Shown here: positions 28,301-36,029 of the stretch, one piece after another
Layout: each line of letters begins with the position of its first letter
Position numbering within the stretch: position 1 is the stretch's first letter
From: Nitrospirota bacterium
GTDB lineage: Bacteria; Nitrospirota; Thermodesulfovibrionia; Thermodesulfovibrionales; UBA6898
Length of the DNA: 64,000 bases
Reading direction: 5' to 3'
NCBI GenBank assembly: GCA_003252075.1
Contig: QKDO01000035.1
Coordinates: 1-64,000, forward strand
Made by a program: the position numbers and the translations under genes
Notes under the pieces: generated by a model
The model's input: the letters and a program-made list of their open reading frames with translations, nothing else
The model's database searches: none
What the model was told of the DNA's origin: nothing

Positions 28301-28775
28301 TCGCCCTCAGCTGCGAGAGATCATGAGCACCGTTCCTGTCGACCAATGCGTACTCGTATATCCAGCCTACGCCCGTCGCATCAGGACCGAGCGCAGGCGT
28401 CAGGCCGCGCGGCAGACGTCCGGAAACATAGTTCAGATATTCAAGCACACGGCTTCGCGCCCAGTAGAGGTCGGTGCCGTCTTCAAAAATGATATAAACA
28501 AACGATACTCCGAAGAACGAATATCCCCGCACCACCTTTGCCCCGGGAACAGCAAGCATTGCGGTAGTGAGCGGATAGGTAACCTGCTGCTCCACCACCT
28601 GGGGCGCCTGCCCCGGGTAATCGGTATAGACGATCACCTGGACGTCGGAAAGGTCTGGAATCGCATCGAGCGGCGTCGTCGAAAGCGAGTAGAGGCCCCA
28701 GAGAATAATGAATACCGTAGCCAGAAGGATGAGGAACCTGTTCCTGATAGAGGCGTCTATGATCTTTTCGAGCAT
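25305..28775 (-). CDS. cusA: CusA/CzcA family heavy-metal RND efflux pump
   Basis: This is the inner membrane proton-driven pump of a tripartite metal efflux system. The 1156-residue protein starts MLEKIIDASIRNRFLIL and has twelve hydrophobic segments in the usual RND pattern with two large periplasmic loops. The fourth-helix motif reads GAMIDAAIVMIENAHKHLE near residue 405, the form typical of copper/silver CusA pumps. It is longer than E. coli CusA by about 100 residues; extra hydrophobic sequence lies near 500-560 (GSALGVFLLGWLSTRLLP and GTLTLLILWP). It follows cusB with a one-base overlap. Ion choice is inferred from cusB features and this motif. Confidence 0.93.
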   Translation of the reverse strand: MLEKIIDASIRNRFLILLATVFIILWGLYSLSTTPLDAIPDLSDVQVIVYTDYPGQAPQVVEQQVTYPLTTAMLAVPGAKVVRGYSFFGVSFVYIIFEDGTDLYWARSRVLEYLNYVSGRLPRGLTPALGPDATGVGWIYEYALVDRNGAHDLSQLRAIQDWYLRYQLTSVEGVSEVASVGGFVKQYQVEVDPNKLLSYNIPLSKVKTAIQNSNRDVGGRLVEMSETEYMVRGLGYIKSVKDIESVPLGVDKMGTPVMVRDVANVHVGPELRRGLTELDGQGEVVGGVVVMRFGENALATIERVKEKLKSLKSGLPEGVEIVPTYDRSGLILRAVDTLKHKLIEESIVVALVCIIFLLHFRSAFVAIFTLPLGIFMAFIVMRVQGLNANIMSLGGIAIAIGAMIDAAIVMIENAHKHLEKHADTKDHWTIIALAAKQVGPALFFSLLIITFSFLPIFTLQAQEGRLFRPLAFTKTYSMAAAALLSVTLVPVMMGYFIRTTLLPGAWSRNRQQVVSIGSALGVFLLGWLSTRLLPYTVIGTFGIPLAIILGTLTLLILWPQEISPEKKNPVNRFLIRIYNPVILWVLKNKTITIISAVIVMLSLLPFRTMVVNRLPDGVIKTMSEKIDVLFPLEKIGGEFMPPLYEGDLLYMPTTLPGISISTARSVLQQTDKIIKTFPEVKSVFGKIGRADTATDPAPLSMLETTIVLKPESEWPMVPVDRFFSEWPEILKRPLSAIWPLERHIAPKELTDQMNKAIHFPGLTNAWTMPIKTRIDMLATGIKTPVGIKVMGNDLQTLSDLGQQIEAVVRKVPGTLSVFSERVVGGYYFDYDIDREAAARYGLTIGNVQDVIQSAIGGMNIGETVEGLERFPVNIRYGRELRESISSLERVLIATSSGAQIPITQVAHIRIHQGPPVVKSENSRPNVWIYVDLEGIDVATYVKNAQKAVEGSVKMPAGYNLVWSGQFEYMQRANKRLSVVVPITLLIIFLLLYLNFKSVTESLIVMLSLPFAIVGGVWFVYLLGYDMSIAVGVGFIALAGVAAETGVVMLIYLDEAVMHLLVENNHLISRKDLYKAIIFGAVERVRPKMMTVTAIMGGLLPIFWGEGTGADTMRRIAAPMIGGMVSSTVLTLVVIPAIYAVWKSLTIKFKTEDQADA

Positions 28776-30580
28776 CAGTACTTTATCTCATTCCCACAGA
28801 GGAGCATGTCCTTCCCGAGATAGGGGTTTTGGACCGCCTTGCCTTTCTGCAGCCATGGTTCTTTCTTCATCGGACAATAGAATATCTTAATGTCGGAGGC
28901 ATGAGCGCCCTCCCGCCCGGTTCCCTTGACATAAGCTACGAGCGCCCTGCTTAGGGGGGCAAACGCGTCTTTAGCCTTTGCAAGATCGCCGGTCAATAGT
29001 CCACCATCTAGAGACTCCGCGATGAGGGCAGTAAGTTTCTCGAGCTTTTCCTTCTGGCCGGACTGCTGCAATTCGGCTAGCTGTAAGGAAAGGGTCTTGG
29101 CATTCGCTCTGACTCCTTCTGTTGAACCCGAGATCAGGGCATTGTGTATCTTTACATAGGTCCCTATGATATCCGACATCAAACGCTGCTGGTCTTTATC
29201 TAGCTGGAGCTGCATAGCATGAGGTGTTTCCTCATGCTTTTCGCTTTTTTCTGATGTCTTGGCCTGAGTCGGCCCGGATGGCACACCAGTCGCGGCAGGC
29301 ACCTCCGTCATCTTCGTAACTGCCTGCCTCAGGTTGCTCTCGGAGTCGATTAGGAATTGACCGGAGACCACAACAGTCTCCCCCTCGCTGAGCCCGGAAT
29401 TGATCTCGACCATACCTTGGCCTTCGGGACCGACTTTCACCTCTTTTGGCAAAAATTTGCCTTCACCCAGAGCCGTAATAACAATGCTGCGCGTGCCTGT
29501 CCGAATGACTGCGTCAGAGGGCACCTGCAATACATCGCTAGCCGCCTTGTTTTTGATCAAGACATCCACATACATGTCGGGTTTTAGTTTCAGTCCTGGG
29601 TTATTGAATTCGATGCGGATCTGCACAGTCCTCGTTGCAGCCGAGAGATAGGGATAGATAAAAGAGATGCGACCCCTGTATGTCACTCCGGGCTCATAGG
29701 GAAGCGTGATCTCGGCATCCTGACCGTTCCTCACAAAGGGAAGTTCGTATTCATAGATAGACCCAATGATCCATACCCGAGAGAGATTGGCGATTGTATA
29801 GAGCTCCATGCCGGGGCTCACCTTCATGCCCGAGAAGACCTTCTTGTCTATGACAACACCATTGGCTGGTGAATGGAGGACCATCGTCTTCTGGACATCG
29901 CTTCGTTTTTCGAGCGCCTGGATCTGCCCGGGATCGATATCCATCAGAAGAAGCCTTCTCTTTGCAGCATCGACGAGAGAAGCGCCGCCATTAGCGACGT
30001 CCTTAAAACTCGATCCGGCCGTCTGTTCTGAATACCTCAGGGCCTGGAGATACTCCTGCTGGGTTGCCACGAGCTCGGGAGAGTAAATTGTGAGAAGTTT
30101 CTCTCCCTTGCGTACATCCTGCCCCATGGTATCCACAAAAAGTTCTTCCACCCAACCGGAAACCTTGGTCTGGATATGCTCCACCTTCTGCTCATCGTAG
30201 GTGACACGCCCGACCGCACGCACCGTGGCAACAAGCGGACCTTTTACCACCTTGGCCGTCCTTACACCGATATTCTGGACGGTGATTGGATCAATTTTAA
30301 TAACACCCTCAGCGGTCGGCTCGCCTTCGTCTTCATACACAGGAACAAGGTCCATACCCATGGGTGATTTGCCCGGTTTATCCCTTCTGTAGTTCGGGTC
30401 CATCGGCGCTACCCAGTATTTTATCTTTTTCTCTTTGTTCCCCTTTTCATCAGAAGCCTCATTCTTAACTGTTTCGGCTGGGGGAGCGGACTTTTTCCCT
30501 CCCTGATACGCCAGCCACACGAGCATCAGCAGGACCGCGATCAGCACAGCGCCGGTTTTAGCGTTTACTTTCATCATCAT
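28775..30580 (-). CDS. cusB: CusB-type periplasmic adaptor with two metal-binding motifs
   Basis: The 601-residue protein links the RND pump to its TolC channel. After an N-terminal membrane anchor (about 9-25) comes a heavy-metal-binding motif, YWVAPMDPNYRRDKPG and SPMGMDLVPVYED (about 55-82), with the methionines expected for Cu(I) or Ag(I). The barrel-sandwich and beta-barrel adaptor domains follow (about 120-400). The C-terminal extension (about 455-601) is helical, then ends with FYCPMKKEPWLQ and MLLCGNEIKY, a second Cys/Met site. Three consecutive ATGs begin the frame; GAGG is better spaced for the second or third. The gene is 34 bases downstream of the TolC gene. Confidence 0.92.
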   Translation of the reverse strand: MMMKVNAKTGAVLIAVLLMLVWLAYQGGKKSAPPAETVKNEASDEKGNKEKKIKYWVAPMDPNYRRDKPGKSPMGMDLVPVYEDEGEPTAEGVIKIDPITVQNIGVRTAKVVKGPLVATVRAVGRVTYDEQKVEHIQTKVSGWVEELFVDTMGQDVRKGEKLLTIYSPELVATQQEYLQALRYSEQTAGSSFKDVANGGASLVDAAKRRLLLMDIDPGQIQALEKRSDVQKTMVLHSPANGVVIDKKVFSGMKVSPGMELYTIANLSRVWIIGSIYEYELPFVRNGQDAEITLPYEPGVTYRGRISFIYPYLSAATRTVQIRIEFNNPGLKLKPDMYVDVLIKNKAASDVLQVPSDAVIRTGTRSIVITALGEGKFLPKEVKVGPEGQGMVEINSGLSEGETVVVSGQFLIDSESNLRQAVTKMTEVPAATGVPSGPTQAKTSEKSEKHEETPHAMQLQLDKDQQRLMSDIIGTYVKIHNALISGSTEGVRANAKTLSLQLAELQQSGQKEKLEKLTALIAESLDGGLLTGDLAKAKDAFAPLSRALVAYVKGTGREGAHASDIKIFYCPMKKEPWLQKGKAVQNPYLGKDMLLCGNEIKY

Positions 30581-30614
30581 ACCCTCTGTTATTAGTCAAG
30601 TAATTTCACCCCTC

Positions 30615-31898
30615 TTAAAGAAATCGCCTGCCGACAGCTGCTTCAAGTTCAGAAAGCTTGTTCCTGTAATTTGTTATGAGTCTGTAATATTCTATCTCGT
30701 AGTTATATACTGTGAGCTGGTTATTTACGAGGGTAATAAAATCCACCTTATTTACCTGATATCCGGCCATCGCCGATTCAAGCGAGGTCCTGCTCTGAGG
30801 AATAAGTCCGGTTTTTAAAAGCTCAAGCTCCCGGTTAATCCGCTCAAGCTCGGTCAGGATATTCTTGATCTGAAAAAAAACGTCATTCTTTGCGGCATTG
30901 TATTGTTCGGTTGCATTTCTGATGTTCGCCCTTTCCTCGGCCACCTTCCTGCTTTCCTTCGCCTTATACCACAACGGGATGCTCACCGTAATGAAACCCG
31001 ATATAAAATCGGGTCTATCCGTACCCGTCACGTCCTTATCGCGCTGCCCGTAGCTGATCCCAACATCAAAATCAGGATAGAAACTCTTCTCGGCAAACCG
31101 TTCGGCCAGCCGATTCCGCTCAACGAGACGCTGCAGACCCAGGAGAGAAGGACGGTTCTCCAGCGCAATCGTCTGAAGTTCCTCAAACGAGTATGCGAAA
31201 GCGGTTTTCTCCTCGCTGGGTATCCCCTCGTCCGGGCTAAAAGCAGCATCGGCCGAACGGTTCAGCAGGGTGTTCAGCCGTGCGGTTATGCTCTGCCTTC
31301 TCTGCTCCAGAGAGATCAAAAGTTCGTTTATCTTTGAAAGCTCGACCTGCGCCTTCAATACGTCCTGCTGAATCCCCATGCCGACTGCGTATTTGGTCTC
31401 GGCTGCCTTCACGAAGGTTCTTAATAGGTCCCTGTTTTCTTCCGTTATCATTATTGACTTGTGAACGAAAAGCAGTTCGCGGTATGCAACCTCCACCTGC
31501 ATGATAACGGTATTCTTCCTCTCGTCGTATTCCTCTCTGACAACCTCCAATTCCTTCCGCGCAATATCACCCTTCAACTCCAGTTTTCCCGGAAAGGGAA
31601 GCTTCTGCCACAGCGAAATCTGTTTCTGGGTCATCGGTTCCTGATCAAACCTGAATGTGTCCACCGGCAAGTTTAAGACAGCGAATCCCAATCTTGGATT
31701 GTCAAGCGCTTCTGTCTGCGGGACCCGCTCCCCATAGGCCTTTATCTTTTCTTCCAGCATCTTAAGCCCAGGGTTATTCCCGACGGCCTCATCGACTAAT
31801 TTATCCAAGGCTGCTGCGTGCGGCGGATCGTCCGCGAGGACCGGATCAGGACCGGCAAACAAAAAGAAGAAAAAGAGTACTAACGGAATTTTCGACAT
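30615..31898 (-). CDS. cusC: TolC family outer membrane efflux channel (CusC-like)
   Basis: The 427-residue protein is the outer membrane channel of the efflux system. It has an N-terminal signal peptide (about 1-22, ending VLADD) and the long helical repeats of TolC-type proteins, with the periodic NPRLGFAVLNLP near 62 and SLWQKLPFPGKLELKG near 90. A second helical repeat runs about 215-425. No lipobox cysteine is present, unlike classic CusC. The start codon overlaps the stop of the FixH-like gene as TAATG. Position between the FixH-like and cusB genes supports its role in Cu/Ag export. Confidence 0.9.
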   Translation of the reverse strand: MSKIPLVLFFFFLFAGPDPVLADDPPHAAALDKLVDEAVGNNPGLKMLEEKIKAYGERVPQTEALDNPRLGFAVLNLPVDTFRFDQEPMTQKQISLWQKLPFPGKLELKGDIARKELEVVREEYDERKNTVIMQVEVAYRELLFVHKSIMITEENRDLLRTFVKAAETKYAVGMGIQQDVLKAQVELSKINELLISLEQRRQSITARLNTLLNRSADAAFSPDEGIPSEEKTAFAYSFEELQTIALENRPSLLGLQRLVERNRLAERFAEKSFYPDFDVGISYGQRDKDVTGTDRPDFISGFITVSIPLWYKAKESRKVAEERANIRNATEQYNAAKNDVFFQIKNILTELERINRELELLKTGLIPQSRTSLESAMAGYQVNKVDFITLVNNQLTVYNYEIEYYRLITNYRNKLSELEAAVGRRFL

Positions 31899-32281
31899 TA
31901 CTCAGCGTTAAAGCTGAACGTCACTTTATGGACCTTTTTATCGGGCCTTGTAAATTTAACGTCTAGACTCCAGTCCCCACCCATCGTAGGTTTGATGGTC
32001 GCATTATACACGTTTCCTTCAAGTCTAGCGTCCTCCGTATAATTCATGGACGGCATCGAAGGCATAAAATAATATAGCTCCACATTAGCGTCCGACACAA
32101 ACTTGCCAAGGGCATCTTTAATCTCGATAGTTACTTTATTGTCGCCGACAACGGAAGGATTCTTGTCAATCCTCACTTCAACATCAAAAGATCCAGCCTT
32201 CTTATTGACCTCATAGTCCTTGGCAAACGCGGCACCTGCGAATACAAGCACAACAAACAAAAATATCAGAAACTTTTTCAT
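31898..32281 (-). CDS. FixH/YtkA-like periplasmic protein, first gene of cus operon
   Basis: The 127-residue product has a signal peptide (about 1-20, ending GAAFAKDY) and a single immunoglobulin-like domain of the FixH/YtkA type. A run MPSMPSMNYTED near residue 77 supplies methionines, and TMGGDWSLDVKF near 98 is the domain's characteristic end segment. YtkA/FixH domains occur in proteins handling copper for oxidases and in efflux operons. AAGGAG lies upstream of the ATG. Because it leads the cus operon and is translationally coupled to the TolC gene, a periplasmic copper-delivery role is plausible but unproved. Confidence 0.78.
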   Translation of the reverse strand: MKKFLIFLFVVLVFAGAAFAKDYEVNKKAGSFDVEVRIDKNPSVVGDNKVTIEIKDALGKFVSDANVELYYFMPSMPSMNYTEDARLEGNVYNATIKPTMGGDWSLDVKFTRPDKKVHKVTFSFNAE

Positions 32282-32762
32282 TGCAATTTTCTCCTTATCG
32301 TCTAAATTCTTTTTCTACCGCATCCCGCATCTATGTTACGGGATATCCCTGTCTGCAGATTTTCGACGCCCAAAGAGCCTCACCGGCATAAATATCTCAC
32401 AATGCTAAATAGTTGTCAACATAGCAGCTCAGCAGGCTCTGATACCGAAAAAACAATGATTGTGAGCATCTGCAAAAGCAATATCTTCCGTCAAGCACAC
32501 CGTCGACCCGGCATACCGCATCCAGGTATGGACCAGATGCAGAGATTTTAGCATTACCGGTCCCATATAAGAAACTCACCTCCTTTTCGCTATAAGTTTA
32601 CGGTCCTATAGTGAATACATTTTGAATGAATTATGGAGAAGTTATGAAGAACCCGAGGCCCGGAAAACGGCATCCCGGGCTATGCCAGGATGCAAGTAAT
32701 CCTGTCGGACCTATTGCAGCAAGCGGATTGCATAATGCAGGACCATTCACTTATACTATTTC
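32282..32762. other. 481-base divergent intergenic region between cus operon and PilZ gene
   Basis: No gene of normal size is supported here. On the minus strand a complete Shine-Dalgarno-like GGAGGTGA (32576-32583) precedes ATG 32566 by nine bases. That opens a 45-codon frame ending at 32429, rich in His and Cys (AHNHC, and Cys at 24, 38 and 45). It could be a leader peptide for the cus operon 148 bases downstream, or chance. On the plus strand an open frame from 32626 overlaps the PilZ gene out of phase and looks spurious. No terminator hairpin or clear sigma-70 pair was identified. Confidence 0.4.
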
Positions 32763-33305
32763 ATGTCTGATCGGCTCGACAATTCCGCACAAGAGATCGC
32801 CGCAAAGAATGAAGGCGCTCCGCTCTATCGGGGGAAAAAGCACCGGTGTCAGAAATGCAGCGAATTCCTTCCTGAGACATATATAGAACAGAACCCTTTT
32901 CCCCAGATACCCTGCCCTTCATGCGGTACGCTAGTATACCTGGATGTGCTTCAGGCCATTGTACTCCCTGCTTCTGAGCAGAGGACTGCCGAGCGCTGTC
33001 CTGTCACTCTTAAGGTATCCTATAGAACTTACGACGACTTTATCGATGAATACACGAAGAACGCCAGTAGGCGCGGCATGTTCATCAAGACCAGACGCCC
33101 GCACCAGAGACACGATGTCGTTGACCTGTTCCTTCATGTTCCCGGTCTCGCTCAACCTGTCCATATCAGCGGAGAAATCGTGCATATAAATACGTTTAAT
33201 GCCCGTGATGAGGATGCCGGTATCGGCGTGAAGTTTATCCATATTGACGAAAAGAGCAGGCAGTCCCTTATTTCCTTCATACAATCCCTGGAATCCCGTA
33301 CCTGA
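32763..33305 (+). CDS. PilZ domain protein with N-terminal zinc ribbon
   Basis: The 180-residue protein has two parts. Residues 28-60 form a Cys4 zinc-ribbon-like unit, CQKCSEF and CPSCGT. Residues about 78-178 are a PilZ-like domain of the type first described from Myxococcus, with VTLKVSYRTYDDFID, the turn KNASRRGMFIKT and GIGVKFIHIDE. The strict RxxxR motif at the PilZ start is not obvious, so cyclic di-GMP binding is uncertain. The start ATG lacks a strong ribosome site. The gene is 101 bases upstream of the DksA-type gene, in the same direction. Confidence 0.8.
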   Translation: MSDRLDNSAQEIAAKNEGAPLYRGKKHRCQKCSEFLPETYIEQNPFPQIPCPSCGTLVYLDVLQAIVLPASEQRTAERCPVTLKVSYRTYDDFIDEYTKNASRRGMFIKTRRPHQRHDVVDLFLHVPGLAQPVHISGEIVHINTFNARDEDAGIGVKFIHIDEKSRQSLISFIQSLESRT

Positions 33306-33405
33306 AGATCTTTTTCAGGGCAGCTGAGATCATGCTTACCCTCACCGCTATTGACTGAAGAGAAATTGTTTTGGTACGCTATGTAAATTATTCATAGGAG
33401 AAACT

Positions 33406-33954
33406 ATGGCAACCAAAAAAAATACACCGACCCGCGCAAGGAAAAAAGCCGTGCCGGCATCGCATACCGTGAAAAAGACGTTGTCTTCCAAGACAAAGGA
33501 GACGGCAAGAAAACCCGTCTCCGGCAAAGAAAGAACGGCAGCAAATAAGTTGGTAAAGACCGAGACCGTTGTCAAAAAACCTGCGGCAATGTCCCTGCGT
33601 GAGAAAAAAATCCAGAATATAAAACTCATCCTTCTGCAGCAAAGGGACGCGCTCCTGAATGAGGCCGAAGTTGCCCTGAATGAACTTCCCGTCCAGAACC
33701 TTTTCCCCGATATGGGAGATCAGGCATCAGCTGAAACAGACATGAACTTTATGCTGAGACTCCGCGGCCGGGAGCAGCGTCTCCTCAAGAAGATCGACGA
33801 GGCACTGGAGCGCCTTGAAGATGGAACCTTTGGAATCTGTGATGACTGCGGAAACGAGATCGGCCTCAAACGGCTGGAGGCCCGCCCGGTCACGACCATG
33901 TGCATTGAATGCAAAACGCTTCAGGAAGAAGAAGAAAAACGCAGGGAAGTATAG
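33406..33954 (+). CDS. DksA/TraR-type protein with long basic N-terminal tail
   Basis: The 182-residue protein ends in a DksA-type module: a coiled coil (about 65-145) and a Cys4 zinc finger CDDCGNE and CIECKT (about 145-170). DksA binds the RNA polymerase secondary channel and works with ppGpp. The first 60-65 residues are an unusual tail, almost all Lys, Ala, Thr, Pro and Arg (for example TRARKKAVPASH), resembling histone H1-type tails. The coiled-coil tip reads LFPDMGDQASAETD, containing the acidic pair region expected at the DksA tip. GGAGAAA precedes the ATG. The tail could bind nucleic acid; that is inference. Confidence 0.85.
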   Translation: MATKKNTPTRARKKAVPASHTVKKTLSSKTKETARKPVSGKERTAANKLVKTETVVKKPAAMSLREKKIQNIKLILLQQRDALLNEAEVALNELPVQNLFPDMGDQASAETDMNFMLRLRGREQRLLKKIDEALERLEDGTFGICDDCGNEIGLKRLEARPVTTMCIECKTLQEEEEKRREV

Positions 33955-33960
33955 TACTGG

Positions 33961-34689
33961 TCAGCCTACTCGGAATGACTTTGTCCTGAGGTTTTTTTCC
34001 GTAACATACTGAGCATGCTCGTCTATCAGAACAACGAGTTCTCGTATTATCCCTTCGGCAGGTTTCAGCCGGTGCAGTTTGGACATTTCCCATTTGAGAA
34101 GAGTCGAAAAAAACGTCCGTGCACTGCGAGAGAGCCTGCTGACCTGTCCATCACCTGTGCAGCAGTTCCCGCACAGCACCGTGCCCTGCATCAGATGGAA
34201 TGCGTCACCCTCCCCGCCGCAGCGGCCACATGACTGCAGTCGCGGCAGAAAGCCGGCGATATCGAGAAGTTTCAACTTATAGAACAGCGTGATAAGCTGC
34301 TCTGCAGGTCCTGCTTCCATAAGAGCAAGGGTTCTCATGAGCAGTGAAAAGACATTTCTGCTCCTGTCCCTCTCAGGCACCAGATACAGGGTCAACTCGA
34401 TGAGTTCGGACACCTTCAGAAAACCGCTCAGAGATTCCCGGATGGAGCTGTAGACATGCGTAATGTCAGCCTGCGTCAAACGCGGCAGGGCGGAGTCCTC
34501 TTTTCCCCAGAACGAGATGCGGGAGCAGGTGAGCGGCTCCAGGCTGCTGCCGAACCTGCTTTTTACCTTGCGCGGACTCTTGGCGAAGACTTTTATGATA
34601 CCGTGGTCTTTAGTCAGAAATGTTACGATAAGGTCGGCTTCGCCATACGGCGTGGTCCTGAGTACGATCCCCTCGGTGCGCTGAAGCAT
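33961..34689 (-). CDS. recO: DNA repair protein RecO
   Basis: RecO acts in the RecFOR pathway, loading RecA on gapped DNA. The 242-residue product begins with an OB-fold domain (TEGIVLRTTPYGEADLIVTFLT) and continues into the helical domain. A zinc site CGRCGGE plus CGNCC is seen near residues 155-182. Length is typical. The start ATG shares its last base position with the stop of the nuclease-family gene upstream, and the 3' end lies 6 bases from the convergent DksA-type gene. It forms a unit with era, a common arrangement. Confidence 0.93.
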   Translation of the reverse strand: MLQRTEGIVLRTTPYGEADLIVTFLTKDHGIIKVFAKSPRKVKSRFGSSLEPLTCSRISFWGKEDSALPRLTQADITHVYSSIRESLSGFLKVSELIELTLYLVPERDRSRNVFSLLMRTLALMEAGPAEQLITLFYKLKLLDIAGFLPRLQSCGRCGGEGDAFHLMQGTVLCGNCCTGDGQVSRLSRSARTFFSTLLKWEMSKLHRLKPAEGIIRELVVLIDEHAQYVTEKNLRTKSFRVG

Positions 34690-35141
34690 TACATGATGTT
34701 GCCGAAGTCTTCTGGCTTAAGGTTCTTCAGCCATTCGTCAAGTTCATCAGCACTTTTCGTGCTCAGGATGGATTCCTCGACAAAAATGGGTACAAGCATC
34801 CGCAGGGCTATGGCGACAGCATCACTGGGCCGCGAATCAATGAGCGTCTCTTTCTGCCCATTTGTGATGTGGATAAGCGCATAATAGGTATTGTCGATAA
34901 TTTCGGTCACAACGATCTTCGTTACACGGACATGGAGCCCTTCGATAAGGTTCTTGATCAGATCATGGGTAAGCGGTCGGGGCGTCGCAACTTTGCCGAG
35001 TGCAAGGGCAATCGAATCAGCTTCCGGCTTTCCGATCCATATCGGCAGGGTTCCCGTCCCATCCGCCTCCTTGAGAAGGAGGATGTACATATTGCTACGC
35101 GGATCAAAAAGAAGACCCTCAACCTTCATCTCGACGAACAT
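34689..35141 (-). CDS. Bifunctional nuclease family protein (DUF151)
   Basis: The 150-residue protein matches the BFN/DUF151 family, some plant members of which have DNase and RNase activity. Typical segments are LPIWIGKPEADSIALAL near residue 32, RPLTHDLIKNL near 54 and IDSRPSDAVAIALRM near 101. The family usually ends with a UvrB/UvrC-like helix; here the last 20 residues (LDEWLKNLKPEDFG) match only the closing helix. It lies between era and recO with no spacer, so it is likely cotranscribed. Activity in bacteria is not established. Confidence 0.88.
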   Translation of the reverse strand: MFVEMKVEGLLFDPRSNMYILLLKEADGTGTLPIWIGKPEADSIALALGKVATPRPLTHDLIKNLIEGLHVRVTKIVVTEIIDNTYYALIHITNGQKETLIDSRPSDAVAIALRMLVPIFVEESILSTKSADELDEWLKNLKPEDFGNIM

Positions 35142-36029
35142 TCAGCGGTACCCCAGCGCATTAAGCATTTTCGCGTTATCGCGCCAGCCTTTCTTCACTT
35201 TTATCCAGAGATCGAGAAACACCCGGGTGCCGGTCAGCTTCTCGATATCCAAACGGGCCTGACTTCCAATGGTCTTGAGCATATCCCCCTTTTTACCTAT
35301 TATAATACCTTTTTGGCCTTCCCTTTCAACATAAATAACAGCGCGCACGGTTACGATCCCATTTTCTTTTTCCTTCCATTCCTGGACTTCAACAGCAACA
35401 GCATGCGGCACCTCTTCCGAGGTGTTTTTGATGATCTTTTCGCGGATGATCTCAGCAGCCATGAACCGTTCATACTGGTCCGTTACCATCTCATCATCAT
35501 AGTATTTCGGACCAGGAGGCAGAAACTCTCGGAGCTTCTCCAGCAACAGATCGATGCCTTTTTCTTTCAATCCTGACACGGAAAGGAACCCATCAAAAGG
35601 GAAAAGCTCACTATAGGTTCGGATAAGGTCCGTGATCTCCGGAGGGCTTTTTCTGTCGGCCTTGTTCAGGACGAAAAGAACCGGTTTTCTGACGTTTCTG
35701 AGCATATCCAGGATGACAAGATCCTCATCTTTAGCCCTTTCCGCATCCGTCACAAAAACGACAAGGTCGATATCATCGAGTGTTTCTTTGGCGGTCCTGA
35801 CCATCGAGCGGCCAAGAGCGTGTCGTGGCGAATGAATGCCCGGTGTATCGATAAAGATCATCTGCGCTGATGGAAGATTCCTGATCCCCCGAAGTCTGTT
35901 CCTTGTGGTCTGCTGTCTCTTCGTAACGATAGCTATCTTCTGGCCGATGAGGGCGTTCAGGATCGTGGACTTGCCCACGTTCGGCCTGCCGATAAGAGCT
36001 ATAAAGCCCGACCGGAATGTGTCGGACAT
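35142..36029 (-). CDS. era: Ribosome-assembly GTPase Era
   Basis: Era binds the 3' end of 16S rRNA and assists small-subunit maturation. The 295-residue protein has G1 GRPNVGKSTILNAL near residue 15, G2 TTRNRLRG near 42, G3 DTPGIH near 60 and G4 NKAD near 122. The C-terminal KH domain (about 200-295) has GQKGIIIGKKGDMLKTIG near 237. Size and domain layout match the family. The gene starts immediately after the aminotransferase stop. Confidence 0.96.
   Translation of the reverse strand: MSDTFRSGFIALIGRPNVGKSTILNALIGQKIAIVTKRQQTTRNRLRGIRNLPSAQMIFIDTPGIHSPRHALGRSMVRTAKETLDDIDLVVFVTDAERAKDEDLVILDMLRNVRKPVLFVLNKADRKSPPEITDLIRTYSELFPFDGFLSVSGLKEKGIDLLLEKLREFLPPGPKYYDDEMVTDQYERFMAAEIIREKIIKNTSEEVPHAVAVEVQEWKEKENGIVTVRAVIYVEREGQKGIIIGKKGDMLKTIGSQARLDIEKLTGTRVFLDLWIKVKKGWRDNAKMLNALGYR

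Noticed and set aside
32626-32886. 86-codon plus-strand frame before the PilZ gene
   Set aside because: It has a GGAG-like site, but overlaps the PilZ gene out of phase and has no conserved feature.
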